DNA of 64,000 nucleotides, taken from NCBI RefSeq assembly GCF_000016645.1, contig NC_009441.1, positions 6,014,001 to 6,078,000 of the forward strand, given 5' to 3'. Position numbers and translations under genes: made by a program. The notes under the pieces were generated by a model. The model had not been told where the DNA came from. It did not search any database and saw only the letters and a list, made by a program, of their open reading frames with translations. The DNA comes from Flavobacterium johnsoniae UW101. GTDB taxonomy: Bacteria > Bacteroidota > Bacteroidia > Flavobacteriales > Flavobacteriaceae. Positions 1 through 8,978 of this stretch are shown here, one piece after another (the first letter of the stretch is position 1; the number at the start of each line of letters is the position of its first letter).

Positions 1-186
1 AGAAACCTGAGCGATCAATTGCAGCGCGTTATTGATTTACAATGCGAACTGTTCCCAAATAACAGTCTGCAGGAACGTCAAAGTAATTTTTCTGAATTTT
101 ATCTGGAAAAAGGCGAACAATTAGTACCGCTTTTATTACAGAAACTGAAACCTTTAGAAATGAATTTTAACATTATAACAATTTAA
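1..186 (+). CDS. bshC: C-terminal end of BshC-like bacillithiol synthase (partial)
   Basis: An open frame runs from the window edge in frame 1 to a TAA at 184-186 and gives the last 61 residues of a protein. The segment with LQERQSNFSEFYLEKGEQL followed by a short LKPLEMNF tail resembles the extreme C-terminus of Bacteroidota BshC, the putative cysteine ligase that adds Cys to GlcN-malate in the last step of bacillithiol synthesis. Only this tail is visible, so neither the catalytic region nor the start can be checked. The call rests on recognising the tail motif and is an inference; the full gene would lie upstream of this window. Confidence 0.65.
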   Translation, partial: RNLSDQLQRVIDLQCELFPNNSLQERQSNFSEFYLEKGEQLVPLLLQKLKPLEMNFNIITI

Positions 187-300
187 AAAAATAAAGTAAT
201 AATGCTGAGAACCAAATAACCACCTATCTCTCTAAATTATTATTCTTCAAACCAAATAGCGATTTTTAAAATTATTAACTAACCAATTTACCCAAAACCA

Positions 301-1572
301 ATGGTAAAAGAACGCTTAATTTCGCTAGATGTCTTTCGTGGACTAACAATTTTATTAATGACAATCGTAAACAATCCCGGTGACTGGGGAAATGTTTATC
401 CGCCATTATTACACGCCGAATGGCACGGCTGCACCCCAACTGATTTAGTATTTCCGTTTTTCATTTTCATCATGGGAGTTGCTGTTCCGCTTGCAATGCC
501 TGATAAATTTTATGACAGCACAACATTCAATAAAATCTTAGTTCGTTCTTTACGAATGCTTTGTTTGGGGATTTTCTTTAACTTTTTTGGAAAAATCCAG
601 CTATTTGGACTCGAAGGTATTCCGCTTTTAATAGGCAGACTGGCAATAACCATTGCTGTAGGTTATGCCTTAATGGGAAGTTTTAGTTCAAAAGTCAAAA
701 ACATTCTGGCATTTTCGATTCTGTTTATTTATCTGTTTTTAGCTTACAGTGGTATCGAAGCCTATCATGATGTAAGACTTCCGGGAGTTTTGCAGCGAAT
801 TGCAATTGTGTATTTTGTAGTTTCGCTTTTGTATTTAAAAACCTCTCAAAGAACCCAGATCATAACCGGAATTGTTTTATTATTGGGTTATTGGGCAATC
901 ATGACTTTAATTCCTGTTCCCGGAATCGGCGAAGCCAATCTTGAAAAAGGGACCAATCTGGCTTCCTGGCTTGACAGCGTTTTGTTAAAAGGCCACATGT
1001 ACCGCGGTACCATAACCTGGGATCCGGAGGGAATTTTAAGTACACTTCCATCAATCGTAAACGGAATTATTGGTTTACTAATCGGACAGGTTTTACAGCG
1101 TGATACAACTAAAATTCTAAAAGCCCAGAAAATGGGAATTGCAGGAACGATTCTTATATTTTTTGGATTAATGTGGGATTTGGTTTTTCCAATTAATAAG
1201 TCGCTTTGGACTAGCAGCTATGTTTTATATACAACAGGATTGGCAACAGTATTCCTGACAATTTTATATTACACCATCGATATTGCAGATTATAAAAAAG
1301 GATTCAAACCATTTTTAATCTGGGGTGTAAATCCAATGATTGTTTTCTTTACTTCTCAGATTATTCCACAGGCATTAGTAATGATCGAGTTTCAAAACCC
1401 GCATAATCCTTCAGAAAAAATCAACTTATTAAATTATCTGTACAGCTTTTGCATTGCACCGTTTTTCAACAATCCAATGACTGCTTCACTCGCAGGCGCA
1501 TTAGTTTACGTGTGCATCTGGACCTTTATTTTGTGGATATTCTACAGAAACAAATTAATATTCAAAGTTTAA
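301..1572 (+). CDS. HGSNAT/NagX-like integral membrane acyltransferase (DUF5009 type)
   Basis: This 423-aa protein is almost entirely hydrophobic, with about 10-12 predicted membrane spans. It opens with the family signature LDVFRGLTILLM (about residues 9-20), followed by a short loop rich in W, H and G and by DLVFPFFIFIMG. Both are typical of bacterial relatives of heparan-alpha-glucosaminide N-acetyltransferase, also called the NagX or DUF5009 family. Known members are thought to move an acetyl group from cytoplasmic acetyl-CoA to a sugar across the inner membrane, but most bacterial members have no proven substrate. It is a single gene with its own terminator at 1591-1619. A second, diverged member lies at 14554-15741. 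The family is confident; the substrate is unknown. Confidence 0.85.
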   Translation: MVKERLISLDVFRGLTILLMTIVNNPGDWGNVYPPLLHAEWHGCTPTDLVFPFFIFIMGVAVPLAMPDKFYDSTTFNKILVRSLRMLCLGIFFNFFGKIQLFGLEGIPLLIGRLAITIAVGYALMGSFSSKVKNILAFSILFIYLFLAYSGIEAYHDVRLPGVLQRIAIVYFVVSLLYLKTSQRTQIITGIVLLLGYWAIMTLIPVPGIGEANLEKGTNLASWLDSVLLKGHMYRGTITWDPEGILSTLPSIVNGIIGLLIGQVLQRDTTKILKAQKMGIAGTILIFFGLMWDLVFPINKSLWTSSYVLYTTGLATVFLTILYYTIDIADYKKGFKPFLIWGVNPMIVFFTSQIIPQALVMIEFQNPHNPSEKINLLNYLYSFCIAPFFNNPMTASLAGALVYVCIWTFILWIFYRNKLIFKV

Positions 1573-1590
1573 AATTTTCATCATATATGT

Positions 1591-1619
1591 AGAGGCGCAC
1601 AGTTGTGCGTCTTTTTTTT
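1591..1619 (+). terminator. Rho-independent terminator after the HGSNAT-like gene
   Basis: A GC-rich stem (GAGGCGCACA against TGTGCGTC, with a two-base loop and one wobble pair) is followed directly by a run of eight T. It begins about 20 bases after the stop codon at 1572. Confidence 0.8.
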
Positions 1620-1684
1620 GGTTAAAACATCATTCTAACGTGTTTTAATTACGAATTAATTAAAATCAATTCACAAAAAAAGTC

Positions 1685-1692
1685 TACTTTTG
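1685..1692 (+). promoter_or_regulatory. Promoter -7 box upstream of ndk
   Basis: TACTTTTG matches the Bacteroidota -7 consensus TAnnTTTG and lies 23 bases before the ATG of ndk. I see no clear TTTG -33 box at the usual 17-23 base spacing, so only the -7 element is claimed. Confidence 0.55.
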
Positions 1693-1715
1693 CACAAAAT
1701 TTAATAAAATAGAAA

Positions 1716-2135
1716 ATGGCAACAAATAGAACTTTTACAATGATTAAGCCAGATGCTGTTGCAAACGGACACATCGGAAATATCTTAGCAATGATCACTA
1801 ATGGTGGTTTCAAAATCGTTTCATTAAAATTAACTCAATTAACTGTAGCTGATGCTAAAGCATTCTACGCAGTTCACGCAGAAAGACCTTTCTACGGAGA
1901 ATTAGTTGAATTCATGTCACGCGGACCAATTGTTGCTGCAATTTTAGAAAAAGACAACGCAGTAGAAGATTTCAGAACTTTAATTGGAGCTACAAATCCA
2001 GCTGAAGCTGCTGAAGGAACTATTCGTAAAGCATACGCAACTTCTATTGGAGAAAATGCAGTTCACGGTTCAGACAGCGACGAAAATGCTGCTATCGAAA
2101 GTGCATTCCACTTTGCCGGAAGAGAGCAATTCTAA
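1716..2135 (+). CDS. ndk: Nucleoside diphosphate kinase
   Basis: This 139-aa protein is the normal length for bacterial Ndk. It begins with the family start [11 protein letters not shown], and the catalytic histidine is visible in [10 protein letters not shown] (H117), the residue that carries the phosphate between nucleoside triphosphate donor and diphosphate acceptor. It acts in the cytoplasm to balance NTP and dNTP pools. The gene stands alone between a promoter box at 1685 and a strong hairpin terminator at 2184-2220. Its codon use looks more biased than its neighbours, as expected for a highly expressed housekeeping gene. Confidence 0.97.
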   Translation: MATNRTFTMIKPDAVANGHIGNILAMITNGGFKIVSLKLTQLTVADAKAFYAVHAERPFYGELVEFMSRGPIVAAILEKDNAVEDFRTLIGATNPAEAAEGTIRKAYATSIGENAVHGSDSDENAAIESAFHFAGREQF

Positions 2136-2136
2136 T

Positions 2137-2275
2137 AATTAGTTTTCAGTCACAGTCACAGAATTCAGTGATTGTAAATCATAAAAAAAATCCTGTTTGT
2201 TATACAAACAGGATTTTTTTTATTCCCTATAATAGATCAAGACTGAAAACTGTCACTGAAAACTGCGACTAAAAA
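2137..2275. repeat. CAGT-family intergenic repeats flanking the ndk terminator
   Basis: Short degenerate units of the form AGTTTTCAGTCACAGT occur on the left (about 2142-2170), and their inverse, ACTGAAAACTGTCACTG, on the right (about 2238-2270). They bracket the terminator. The same unit recurs after several other stop codons in the window (14478, 21066, 25739, 29612). Confidence 0.7.
2184..2220. terminator. Bidirectional terminator between ndk and the DUF721 gene
   Basis: AAAAAAATCCTGTTTGT pairs perfectly with its inverse around a three-base loop, giving a T run on either strand. It serves ndk on the plus strand and the DUF721 gene, which ends at 2277, on the minus strand. Confidence 0.9.
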
Positions 2276-2276
2276 A

Positions 2277-2573
2277 TCAGCGTAATACTACATCCCTCAC
2301 AACATCACGTCCTAATTCTTCATTAATCATTTTAACGATTTTTGATTTTCCGTGACTTAACTCTTCTCTTAGAACAGCCGAACCAAGTTCAACATAAAGC
2401 GTACTTCCTTTTAAAACAACATTTCTGGTGTATGTATTCACGCCATTTCCCATTAGTTGTCTCCAAGCCTCACGCACATCAATTTGATCCATTCCAGGCT
2501 GTAATTTATTCACCTGAATAATCTGTTGCAAAACAGCCCCAATCGTACTTTCGTTATTTAGTCTTTTTGCCAT
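2277..2573 (-). CDS. DUF721 (DciA-like) domain protein
   Basis: This 98-aa basic protein consists of one DUF721 domain: an N-terminal helix (STIGAVLQQII), the conserved WRQLMG, and a beta region GSTLYVELGSAVLREELSH. The DUF721 superfamily includes DciA, the ancestral replicative helicase loader or operator, and short stand-alone versions are usual in Bacteroidota. A role near DnaB is therefore plausible but not shown here. Its start overlaps the 3' end of the upstream lipoprotein gene by 20 bases, so the two are probably co-transcribed and translationally coupled. The bidirectional terminator at 2184-2220 follows. Confidence 0.85.
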   Translation of the reverse strand: MAKRLNNESTIGAVLQQIIQVNKLQPGMDQIDVREAWRQLMGNGVNTYTRNVVLKGSTLYVELGSAVLREELSHGKSKIVKMINEELGRDVVRDVVLR

Positions 2574-2994
2574 CGTTTAAAATATTTACTGGTCCTGTTT
2601 TTTTATAATGATATTCTTTGTTCTGATCATTTTTTACCACAAAAGTTTCGTCTGAAATCGAAATCAATTCCTCACTCCATTTTGCGTAATCTGTTTTGTA
2701 ATCCAGAAAAGTTCCTTTGTCTGTAAATCGAACCGAAACATTTTCAAAAGTATCTGTTGTCAAAAAAGTGCCGTCAAGCTGCGCCATTACTTTTGTACGC
2801 GTTCCTTTATTGCCTTTAATCTGGAAATAATCAAAATTCTCGTTCATGCCGTAAACCTTATCTTCACCTTTATCAAAAACCACTTTTTCAATTTCCCAAT
2901 ATCCGTTTAGTTTTGCAATATCTGCCGGTTTTATTTCCTGTTTACAGCTTACAAACAAAAGCGATAAAACCAAAATCATAAAAGTGTTTTTCAT
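2554..2994 (-). CDS. Small lipocalin-like lipoprotein, function unknown
   Basis: This 146-aa protein has a lipoprotein signal peptide ending in LLFVSC (lipid-modified Cys17). The mature part starts with LNGYWEIEKVVF, a G-x-W pattern like that of small lipocalin-type domains in Bacteroidota, followed by several predicted beta strands. It is probably anchored in the outer membrane facing the periplasm. The gene overlaps the DUF721 gene by 20 bases, but this coupling does not suggest a shared function. No specific ligand or role can be assigned. Confidence 0.75.
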   Translation of the reverse strand: MKNTFMILVLSLLFVSCKQEIKPADIAKLNGYWEIEKVVFDKGEDKVYGMNENFDYFQIKGNKGTRTKVMAQLDGTFLTTDTFENVSVRFTDKGTFLDYKTDYAKWSEELISISDETFVVKNDQNKEYHYKKTGPVNILNDGKKTK

Positions 2995-3020
2995 AATAAT
3001 TATAATATTAATAAGGAGCT

Positions 3021-3105
3021 GATCCTGCTGTCTGCTATATCTTTTCCCGGCTAAAGAAGCCCAAAAAAGGATACCGCTCCCATCAGGGCTGTGGCTTCCG
3101 TTTTC
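3021..3105 (+). repeat. GGATACCGC-type intergenic repeat, copy 1
   Basis: The region contains TGCTATATCTTTT, then a central hairpin with arms GGCT and AGCC, then AAAAGGATACCGCTCCCAT and CAGGGCT. The order (CTAT...ATCTTTT, hairpin, AAAGGATAcCG, C/GGGG block) matches copies at 5590-5665 (inverted) and 31165-31252. This copy lies between the divergent lipoprotein and serine hydrolase genes. The intergenic stretch 2995-3227 shows nothing else apart from the promoter box at 3191. Confidence 0.65.
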
Positions 3106-3190
3106 AAAAGAAATTTAGTGAATTACAAAGGTAACTTTATATCATTTAAAAGAAACAAAAAGATCATAAAACCCATTAAACTATTTTACA

Positions 3191-3198
3191 TATTTTTG
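3191..3198 (+). promoter_or_regulatory. Promoter -7 box upstream of the serine hydrolase
   Basis: TATTTTTG fits TAnnTTTG and lies 29 bases before the ATG at 3228. No convincing -33 element is visible. Confidence 0.5.
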
Positions 3199-3227
3199 GT
3201 CAAAGCCCTAAACCAAAAACATAAACC

Positions 3228-4298
3228 ATGACCAAAACCATCTGCACATTACTGACAGCCCTATTTTTAATAAGCTGCAGCAAAGATTCAGCCGAACCAG
3301 AGCAAAATCCAGACTCGGCAGAAACCATGTACTTTCCTCCATTAACAGGAACTGTCTGGGAAACAAAATCAATCGCCGACTTAAAATGGAATCAGAACGC
3401 CGTACAGCCGCTTTTAGATTATCTGGAACTTAAGCATTCTAAATCGTTTATTATTTTAGTAAATGGACGAATTGTTCTGGAAAATTATTTTAACGGACAT
3501 AGCGCCTCAACAAACTGGTACTGGGCGAGCGCCGGAAAAACGTTAACTTCGACAGTTACCGGAATTGCACAGCAGGAAAATCTGCTTAATATCAACAATA
3601 AGGTTTCACAGTATTTAGGAACCGGATGGACCAGTGAAACATTAGCACAGGAAAATTTAATTACCTGCAAACATTTACTCACAATGACATCTGGACTTGA
3701 TGACAGCACAGATGATGTTGATCCTGCCTCTTTAAAATACAAAGCCGATGCAGGAACACGCTGGGCCTACCATAATGTATATGTAGAACTGCAGGATGTT
3801 GTGGCAAAAGCAAGCGGACAAACCTGGGGGAATTATTTCAACGCTAAATTAAGAGACAAAATAGGAATGAATGGAACTTGGGTTCAGCTTGGCGTAAACA
3901 GCGTTTATACGAGCACAACAAGAAGCATGGCACGTTTTGGATTATTAATGCTGAATAAAGGAAAATGGGAAAACAATATTATTTTAAACGAAGCTTATTT
4001 TAACGAAGCAACAACCACTTCTCAAAATATTAATCTAGGATACGGCTATTTGTGGTGGCTAAACGGAAAAAGTTCTTATCATTTACCACAGTCACAACTT
4101 ACTTTTCAGGGAAGCATAATTCCAACAGGACCAAGCGATATGTTTATGGCTTTAGGAAAAAACGATCAAAAAATCTATGTAATTCCAAGCAAAAATATGG
4201 TTGTCATTCGAATGGGAGACGCAGCAGATGATGAAAACCTTGCATTATCTGATTTTGACAAAGTCCTCTGGGAGAAAATCAGTGCTTTATACAAATAA
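3228..4298 (+). CDS. Beta-lactamase-fold serine hydrolase lipoprotein
   Basis: This 356-aa protein carries a lipoprotein signal (LISC, Cys17). The rest is a class C beta-lactamase/DD-peptidase fold (Pfam Beta-lactamase). The catalytic SxxK motif is SAGK at residues 101-104 and the YxN motif is YHN at 181-183; a QGS segment near residue 285 may stand in for the third motif. Such proteins include esterases, D-aminopeptidases and PBP-like enzymes, and most are not drug-inactivating lactamases. It is probably anchored at the outer membrane or cell surface. It is transcribed alone, between its promoter box and the terminator at 4307-4357. The fold is sure; the substrate is unknown. Confidence 0.88.
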   Translation: MTKTICTLLTALFLISCSKDSAEPEQNPDSAETMYFPPLTGTVWETKSIADLKWNQNAVQPLLDYLELKHSKSFIILVNGRIVLENYFNGHSASTNWYWASAGKTLTSTVTGIAQQENLLNINNKVSQYLGTGWTSETLAQENLITCKHLLTMTSGLDDSTDDVDPASLKYKADAGTRWAYHNVYVELQDVVAKASGQTWGNYFNAKLRDKIGMNGTWVQLGVNSVYTSTTRSMARFGLLMLNKGKWENNIILNEAYFNEATTTSQNINLGYGYLWWLNGKSSYHLPQSQLTFQGSIIPTGPSDMFMALGKNDQKIYVIPSKNMVVIRMGDAADDENLALSDFDKVLWEKISALYK

Positions 4299-4306
4299 AA
4301 GCAAAT

Positions 4307-4357
4307 AAAAAATCCGAGAATACTTTATCAAACTAAAATATCCTCGGATTTTTTTTT
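4307..4357. terminator. Bidirectional terminator
   Basis: AAAAAATCCGAG pairs with CTCGGATTTTTT across a loop of about 24 bases, followed by T residues. It lies between the convergent serine hydrolase (ends 4298) and the minus-strand ftsY block (ends 4370). Confidence 0.8.
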
Positions 4358-4369
4358 AAACATAATGTT

Positions 4370-4549
4370 TTATCGCTTCGTTTTAAGTCTTTTTAAAATT
4401 CCCATAAAGAAAAAAACAACTCCCAAAACTAATAAAATATAGTAAAAAGAAAGGCTTTTATCTCTGGTAACATTTGCTAAAACAAAACACACAACACTCA
4501 CAAAATAAAAAGTAAGCGGTGTAATATTTTTAAAAGATTCTAAACTCAT
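4370..4549 (-). CDS. Small two-span membrane protein downstream of ftsY
   Basis: This 59-residue reading frame starts with ATG at 4549 and ends with TAA at 4370. It encodes two hydrophobic segments (about residues 11-25 and 35-50, the latter YYILLVLGVVFFFMGIL), with a basic tail LKRLKTKR that predicts a cytoplasmic C-terminus. It starts only six bases after the ftsY stop and precedes a terminator, so it is most likely the last gene of the rpmB-ftsY block. I do not recognise a family. The hydrophobic pattern and tight spacing support it as a real gene; a function linked to SRP-dependent targeting would be speculation. Confidence 0.75.
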   Translation of the reverse strand: MSLESFKNITPLTFYFVSVVCFVLANVTRDKSLSFYYILLVLGVVFFFMGILKRLKTKR

Positions 4550-4555
4550 TATAAA

Positions 4556-5509
4556 TTATTTAAAGAAACTGTCAACGAATTCATATTTATTAAAGACTTG
4601 TAAGTCTTCAATTCCTTCGCCTACACCAATATATTTTACCGGAATTTGAAACTGGTCAGAAATACCAATTACAACACCGCCTTTTGCTGTTCCGTCTAAT
4701 TTTGTAACTGCAAGTGAAGTTACTTCTGTCGCGGCAGTAAATTGTTTTGCCTGTTCAAAAGCATTTTGACCTGTTGAACCATCTAAAACCAAAAGTACAT
4801 CATGAGGCGCATCTGCAACTACTTTTTGCATAACACGTTTTACTTTAGAAAGCTCATTCATTAAATTGATTTTATTATGCAAACGTCCAGCAGTATCAAT
4901 AATTACAACATCTGCATTTTGAGCTACGGCAGACTGCAGGGTATCAAAAGCTACAGAAGCGGGATCACTTCCCATATTTTGTCTTACAATTGGAACATTT
5001 ACACGATCTGCCCAAACTTGCAGCTGATCTATCGCAGCGGCACGGAAAGTATCGGCTGCACCTAAAACAACTTTATAACCTGCTTTTTTGAACTGATAAG
5101 CCAGTTTGCCAATTGTGGTCGTTTTCCCAACACCATTTACTCCAACAACCATTAAAACATAAGGTTTTTTATCTTTTGGAATTTCAAATTCTGTTGCTTC
5201 ACCTGTATTGGTTTCAGACAATAAACCGCCAATTTCATCACGAAGAATTTGATTTAATTCATCTGTTCCTAAATATTTGTCTTCGGCAACGCGTTTTTCG
5301 ATTCTTTCGATAATTTTCAGCGTGGTGTTTACTCCAACATCTGAACCTACCAAAACTTCTTCAAGATTGTCTAAAACGTCATCATCGACTTTAGATTTTC
5401 CTGCAACAGCTTTGCTTAACTTAGAGAAAAAAGTAGTTTTTGTTTTTTCAAGACCTTTATCTAAAGTCTCTTTTTTTTCGGTAGAGAATAATTTTTTAAA
5501 AAAACTCAT
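4556..5509 (-). CDS. ftsY: Signal recognition particle receptor FtsY
   Basis: This 317-aa protein has a short N-terminal helical N domain (residues 1-100) and a full SRP GTPase NG domain. P-loop GVNGVGKTT is at 123-131, AADTFRAAAIDQL follows the insertion box, DTAGR is the G3 motif and TKLDGTAKGG the G4/G5 region. FtsY docks ribosome-SRP complexes at the membrane through the Ffh GTPase. The acidic A domain of E. coli FtsY is essentially absent, which is common outside proteobacteria. It follows rpmB, rpmG and the DUF4295 gene, the usual Bacteroidota arrangement, but a repeat and a terminator-like hairpin (5725-5755) intervene here. Confidence 0.97.
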   Translation of the reverse strand: MSFFKKLFSTEKKETLDKGLEKTKTTFFSKLSKAVAGKSKVDDDVLDNLEEVLVGSDVGVNTTLKIIERIEKRVAEDKYLGTDELNQILRDEIGGLLSETNTGEATEFEIPKDKKPYVLMVVGVNGVGKTTTIGKLAYQFKKAGYKVVLGAADTFRAAAIDQLQVWADRVNVPIVRQNMGSDPASVAFDTLQSAVAQNADVVIIDTAGRLHNKINLMNELSKVKRVMQKVVADAPHDVLLVLDGSTGQNAFEQAKQFTAATEVTSLAVTKLDGTAKGGVVIGISDQFQIPVKYIGVGEGIEDLQVFNKYEFVDSFFK

Positions 5510-5563
5510 TTTTAATTTATTGTTAGTTTTAGATTGTTCTTGAGTTTTGAAACAATCCTGATG

Positions 5564-5702
5564 TTTATAGAACGCGTATTGTTTTTAATCTAACCCCGAC
5601 AGGATCGATATCCTTTGCCTGGCTTTTTTTAGACAGGTAAAGATAAAGAGTATGGCGGGAACAAATGTTTAAAAAAAACACAATTTGTGGTGTTTCTATA
5701 AA
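5564..5702 (-). repeat. GGATACCGC-type intergenic repeat, copy 2, with flanking inverted repeats
   Basis: Read on the minus strand, the core (5590-5665) contains CCCGCCATACTCTTTATCTTT, an imperfect hairpin with arms CCTGTC and CCAGGC, AAAGGATATCGATCC and TGTCGGGG. It therefore follows the same order as copies 1 and 3. Outside the core, TTTATAGAA (5564-5572) and TTCTATAAA (5694-5702) form a 9-base inverted repeat. The end-to-end span is 139 bases, the same as for the copy at 31133-31271. It lies between the DUF4295 gene and ftsY; no gene is seen in this intergenic region. Confidence 0.6.
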
Positions 5703-5724
5703 ATTTTAAACAAATATAAAAATA

Positions 5725-5755
5725 AAAAAGCTACTTCCGAAAGAAAGTAGCTTTT
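5725..5755 (-). terminator. Terminator after the DUF4295 gene
   Basis: AAAAAGCTACTT pairs with AAGTAGCTTTT around a short loop, 20 bases beyond the DUF4295 stop on the minus strand, and is followed by an AT-rich tract. It would at least partly separate ribosomal protein transcription from ftsY. Confidence 0.75.
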
Positions 5756-5774
5756 CTATATATTGTATTTGTAA

Positions 5775-5927
5775 TTATTTCTTTTTCAAGAATTCATCAA
5801 CTAATTCAGGAGCCATAATAGATTCTACGAATATATATGCACCAGTTTTTGGAGATTTTACCATTTTGATGGCTTTTGATAATCTCTTAGAAGATGTTTG
5901 TAACGATGCTACGGTTTTCTTTGCCAT
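5775..5927 (-). CDS. DUF4295 small basic protein
   Basis: This 50-aa frame starts MAKKTVASLQTSSKRLSK, continues with KMVKSPKTGAYIF and VESIMAPELVDEF, and ends in three lysines. This is the DUF4295 family, a small, strongly basic Bacteroidota-specific protein normally encoded right after L33, so an association with the ribosome is likely but inferred from position and charge. It starts 75 bases downstream of the rpmG stop and is followed by its own hairpin terminator. The length is normal for the family. Confidence 0.88.
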   Translation of the reverse strand: MAKKTVASLQTSSKRLSKAIKMVKSPKTGAYIFVESIMAPELVDEFLKKK

Positions 5928-6002
5928 GATTCAAATGTTATTTGAAGTTTTTATAAAACTCAAATGGCAAACAACCATTGAGATTTACAAAATCTCTAAT
6001 TA

Positions 6003-6185
6003 TTACTTAATTTCTTTATGAACAGTTACTCTTTTTAAGATTGGATTAAATTTTTTAATCTCTAATCTGTCTGGAGTATTTTTTTTGTTCTTAGTTGTAA
6101 TATATCTAGAAGTTCCTGGAACACCAGAAGTCTTGTGCTCAGTACATTCTAAAATTACTTGGATTCTATTACCTTTCTTTGCCAT
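6003..6185 (-). CDS. rpmG: 50S ribosomal protein L33
   Basis: This 60-aa basic protein begins [18 protein letters not shown] and contains the L33 core [13 protein letters not shown] and [12 protein letters not shown]. It has one Cys (ILECTE), so this is the zinc-free form rather than the four-Cys version. It follows rpmB by 27 bases and is clearly in one operon with it. Confidence 0.97.
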
Positions 6186-6212
6186 CTTGCTATATATTTA
6201 TTTAGGAAAAGA

Positions 6213-6449
6213 TTATTTGATAAATCCTTCTGACTGTGCTTTTTTCAAAACAGCAGTGATTCCATTTTTATTAATTGTTTTTATCGTAGATGCTGCTACT
6301 CTAAGAGTAATCCATCTATCTTCTTCTGGAAGATAAAAACGCTTTTTAACTAAGTTTACAGAAAACTTTCTCTTAGTTTTGTTCATAGCGTGAGAAACGT
6401 TATTTCCTACCATCGCTCTTTTACCTGTAAGGTCACAAACTCTTGACAT
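6213..6449 (-). CDS. rpmB: 50S ribosomal protein L28
   Basis: This 78-aa protein begins [20 protein letters not shown] and continues with the conserved [18 protein letters not shown] and the C-terminal [14 protein letters not shown]. It is the first gene of the rpmB-rpmG-DUF4295 group, and its promoter should lie in 6450-6520. The length and sequence are normal for Bacteroidota L28. Confidence 0.97.
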   Translation of the reverse strand: MSRVCDLTGKRAMVGNNVSHAMNKTKRKFSVNLVKKRFYLPEEDRWITLRVAASTIKTINKNGITAVLKKAQSEGFIK

Positions 6450-6520
6450 TATACTTATCTTTTATCGTTATTCAAAATCAGGGTGCAAAGAAAAGAAAAA
6501 TAAACCATTGTAGCAAAAAA

Positions 6521-7807
<1,287 letters not shown>

Positions 7808-7899
7808 TTATTTATGAAGTAGGATTGCGGAAATGATTTGAGGCAGGAAACAAAGAAACCTTTGTTTATATGTGAAGTAAAATCGTAAACAGAGAAAAC

Positions 7900-7926
7900 A
7901 ACCCGCCTTTGGTTAAAAAGCGGGAT
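7900..7926 (-). terminator. Terminator after the Hpt gene
   Basis: AATCCCGC and GCGGGTT (minus-strand sense) form a stem, followed by GTTTTCT. It lies 10 bases beyond the stop of the Hpt gene at 7936. Confidence 0.65.
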
Positions 7927-7935
7927 TATTAAATT

Positions 7936-8280
7936 TTACAGATCAAAGTCTTTTTTTATTTCTTTGATCGCGTCTTTTACCTGAACTTTTATACTTTTAA
8001 AAGTTTCGATAATATCTTTTTTCTTTCCTTCTGCTTTTGTCCACGCTTCGACTTGCAGAATTTCTTCAAATGCCACATTCAGTCCCATTAAATCTAATGT
8101 AGGTTTGATTTTGTGCGCATACGAATAAGCATACTTATGATCCTTTTTCTTAATTCCTTCTTTGATTTGTTTTAAATCTTCAGGAACTTCTGTAACAAAT
8201 AGTTTAAGAATTTCGTTTACAAATTCGGGGTCATTGTCTGAAAGCGCATACACTTTCGAAAGATTGTACTTTAAAGCCAT
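7936..8280 (-). CDS. Stand-alone Hpt (histidine phosphotransfer) domain protein
   Basis: This 114-aa all-helical protein has the Hpt active-site motif YSYAHKIKPTLDLMGL, with phospho-accepting His56 in HKIKP. It is short and has no receiver or kinase domain, so it must relay phosphate between a hybrid histidine kinase and a response regulator encoded elsewhere. Its ATG overlaps the stop of the upstream FAH-family gene by one base (TAATG), so the two are co-translated. No two-component partner is adjacent. Confidence 0.88.
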   Translation of the reverse strand: MALKYNLSKVYALSDNDPEFVNEILKLFVTEVPEDLKQIKEGIKKKDHKYAYSYAHKIKPTLDLMGLNVAFEEILQVEAWTKAEGKKKDIIETFKSIKVQVKDAIKEIKKDFDL

Positions 8281-8891
8281 TATTTTACTTGTATTCTGAA
8301 TAATTTTTTATCTTCTAAAAAGCCTTCCAAAACATCATTTGGTTTTACCGGCCCAACACCTGCTGGTGTTCCTGTAAAAATAATATCTCCAATTTTTAAC
8401 GTAAAAAACTGCGATACATACGAAATCAGTTCATCAATTTTCCAAAGCATCAAACTTGTATTTCCTTTTTGAACGATTTCAGAATTTTTTTTGAGCTCAA
8501 ACGTAAGATTTTCTAACGAAACAAAATCACTTTTTGGTAAAAAATCTCCAATTACCGCAGAGCCGTCAAATGCTTTTGCTTTTTCCCAAGGCAGTCCTTT
8601 GGCTTTCAATTTATCCTGTAAATCCCTGGCAGTAAAATCGATACCTACACTGATATCATCATAATATTTGTTCGCAAACTTAGGTTCAATATACTTTCCT
8701 ACTTTGTTAATTTTCACAATTATTTCTAATTCGTGATGAACTTCTTCAGAAAATTCGGGAATTACAAACGGATGCTGTTTCAATAAAACTGCCGAATCCG
8801 GTTTCATAAAAACCACAGGTTCATCCGGACGCTCGTTTTTTAATTCCTCTATATGATTGGTATAATTTCTACCGATACAAATGATTTTCAT
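8280..8891 (-). CDS. Fumarylacetoacetate hydrolase (FAH) family protein
   Basis: This 203-aa protein begins KIICIGRNYTNHIEELKNE and has the FAH core: VFMKPDSA, the metal-binding HHELEIIVKI acid cluster, VGIDFTARDLQ, and the C-terminal GDIIFTGTPAGVGP. This short single-domain version matches YcgM/FAHD1-like acylpyruvases and oxaloacetate decarboxylases, which cleave C-C bonds in beta-diketo acids with Mg2+. It is the first gene of a two-gene unit with the Hpt protein. The exact substrate cannot be read from the sequence. Confidence 0.9.
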   Translation of the reverse strand: MKIICIGRNYTNHIEELKNERPDEPVVFMKPDSAVLLKQHPFVIPEFSEEVHHELEIIVKINKVGKYIEPKFANKYYDDISVGIDFTARDLQDKLKAKGLPWEKAKAFDGSAVIGDFLPKSDFVSLENLTFELKKNSEIVQKGNTSLMLWKIDELISYVSQFFTLKIGDIIFTGTPAGVGPVKPNDVLEGFLEDKKLFRIQVK

Positions 8892-8904
8892 TTTTTTTAA
8901 AGGT

Positions 8905-8978
8905 ACTGAGATACCAAGTTACTGAGCTGCTAAGGAAAAAAAACTTAGAACCATAGAAGCTCAGTAACTCAGAATCTT
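8905..8978. repeat. CTTAG-family intergenic inverted repeat
   Basis: AGTTACTGAGCT (8917-8928) and AGCTCAGTAACT (8958-8969) are a perfect 12-base inverted pair, embedded in AGGTACTGAG and CTTAGAACC units. The same vocabulary recurs at 25107, 33380, 41874, 42015, 43738 and 45066. Confidence 0.7.

Noticed and set aside
3228..4298. Antibiotic-resistance beta-lactamase
   Set aside because: SAGK and YHN motifs and the lipoprotein form fit the wide esterase/peptidase group; there is no specific sign of a resistance enzyme.
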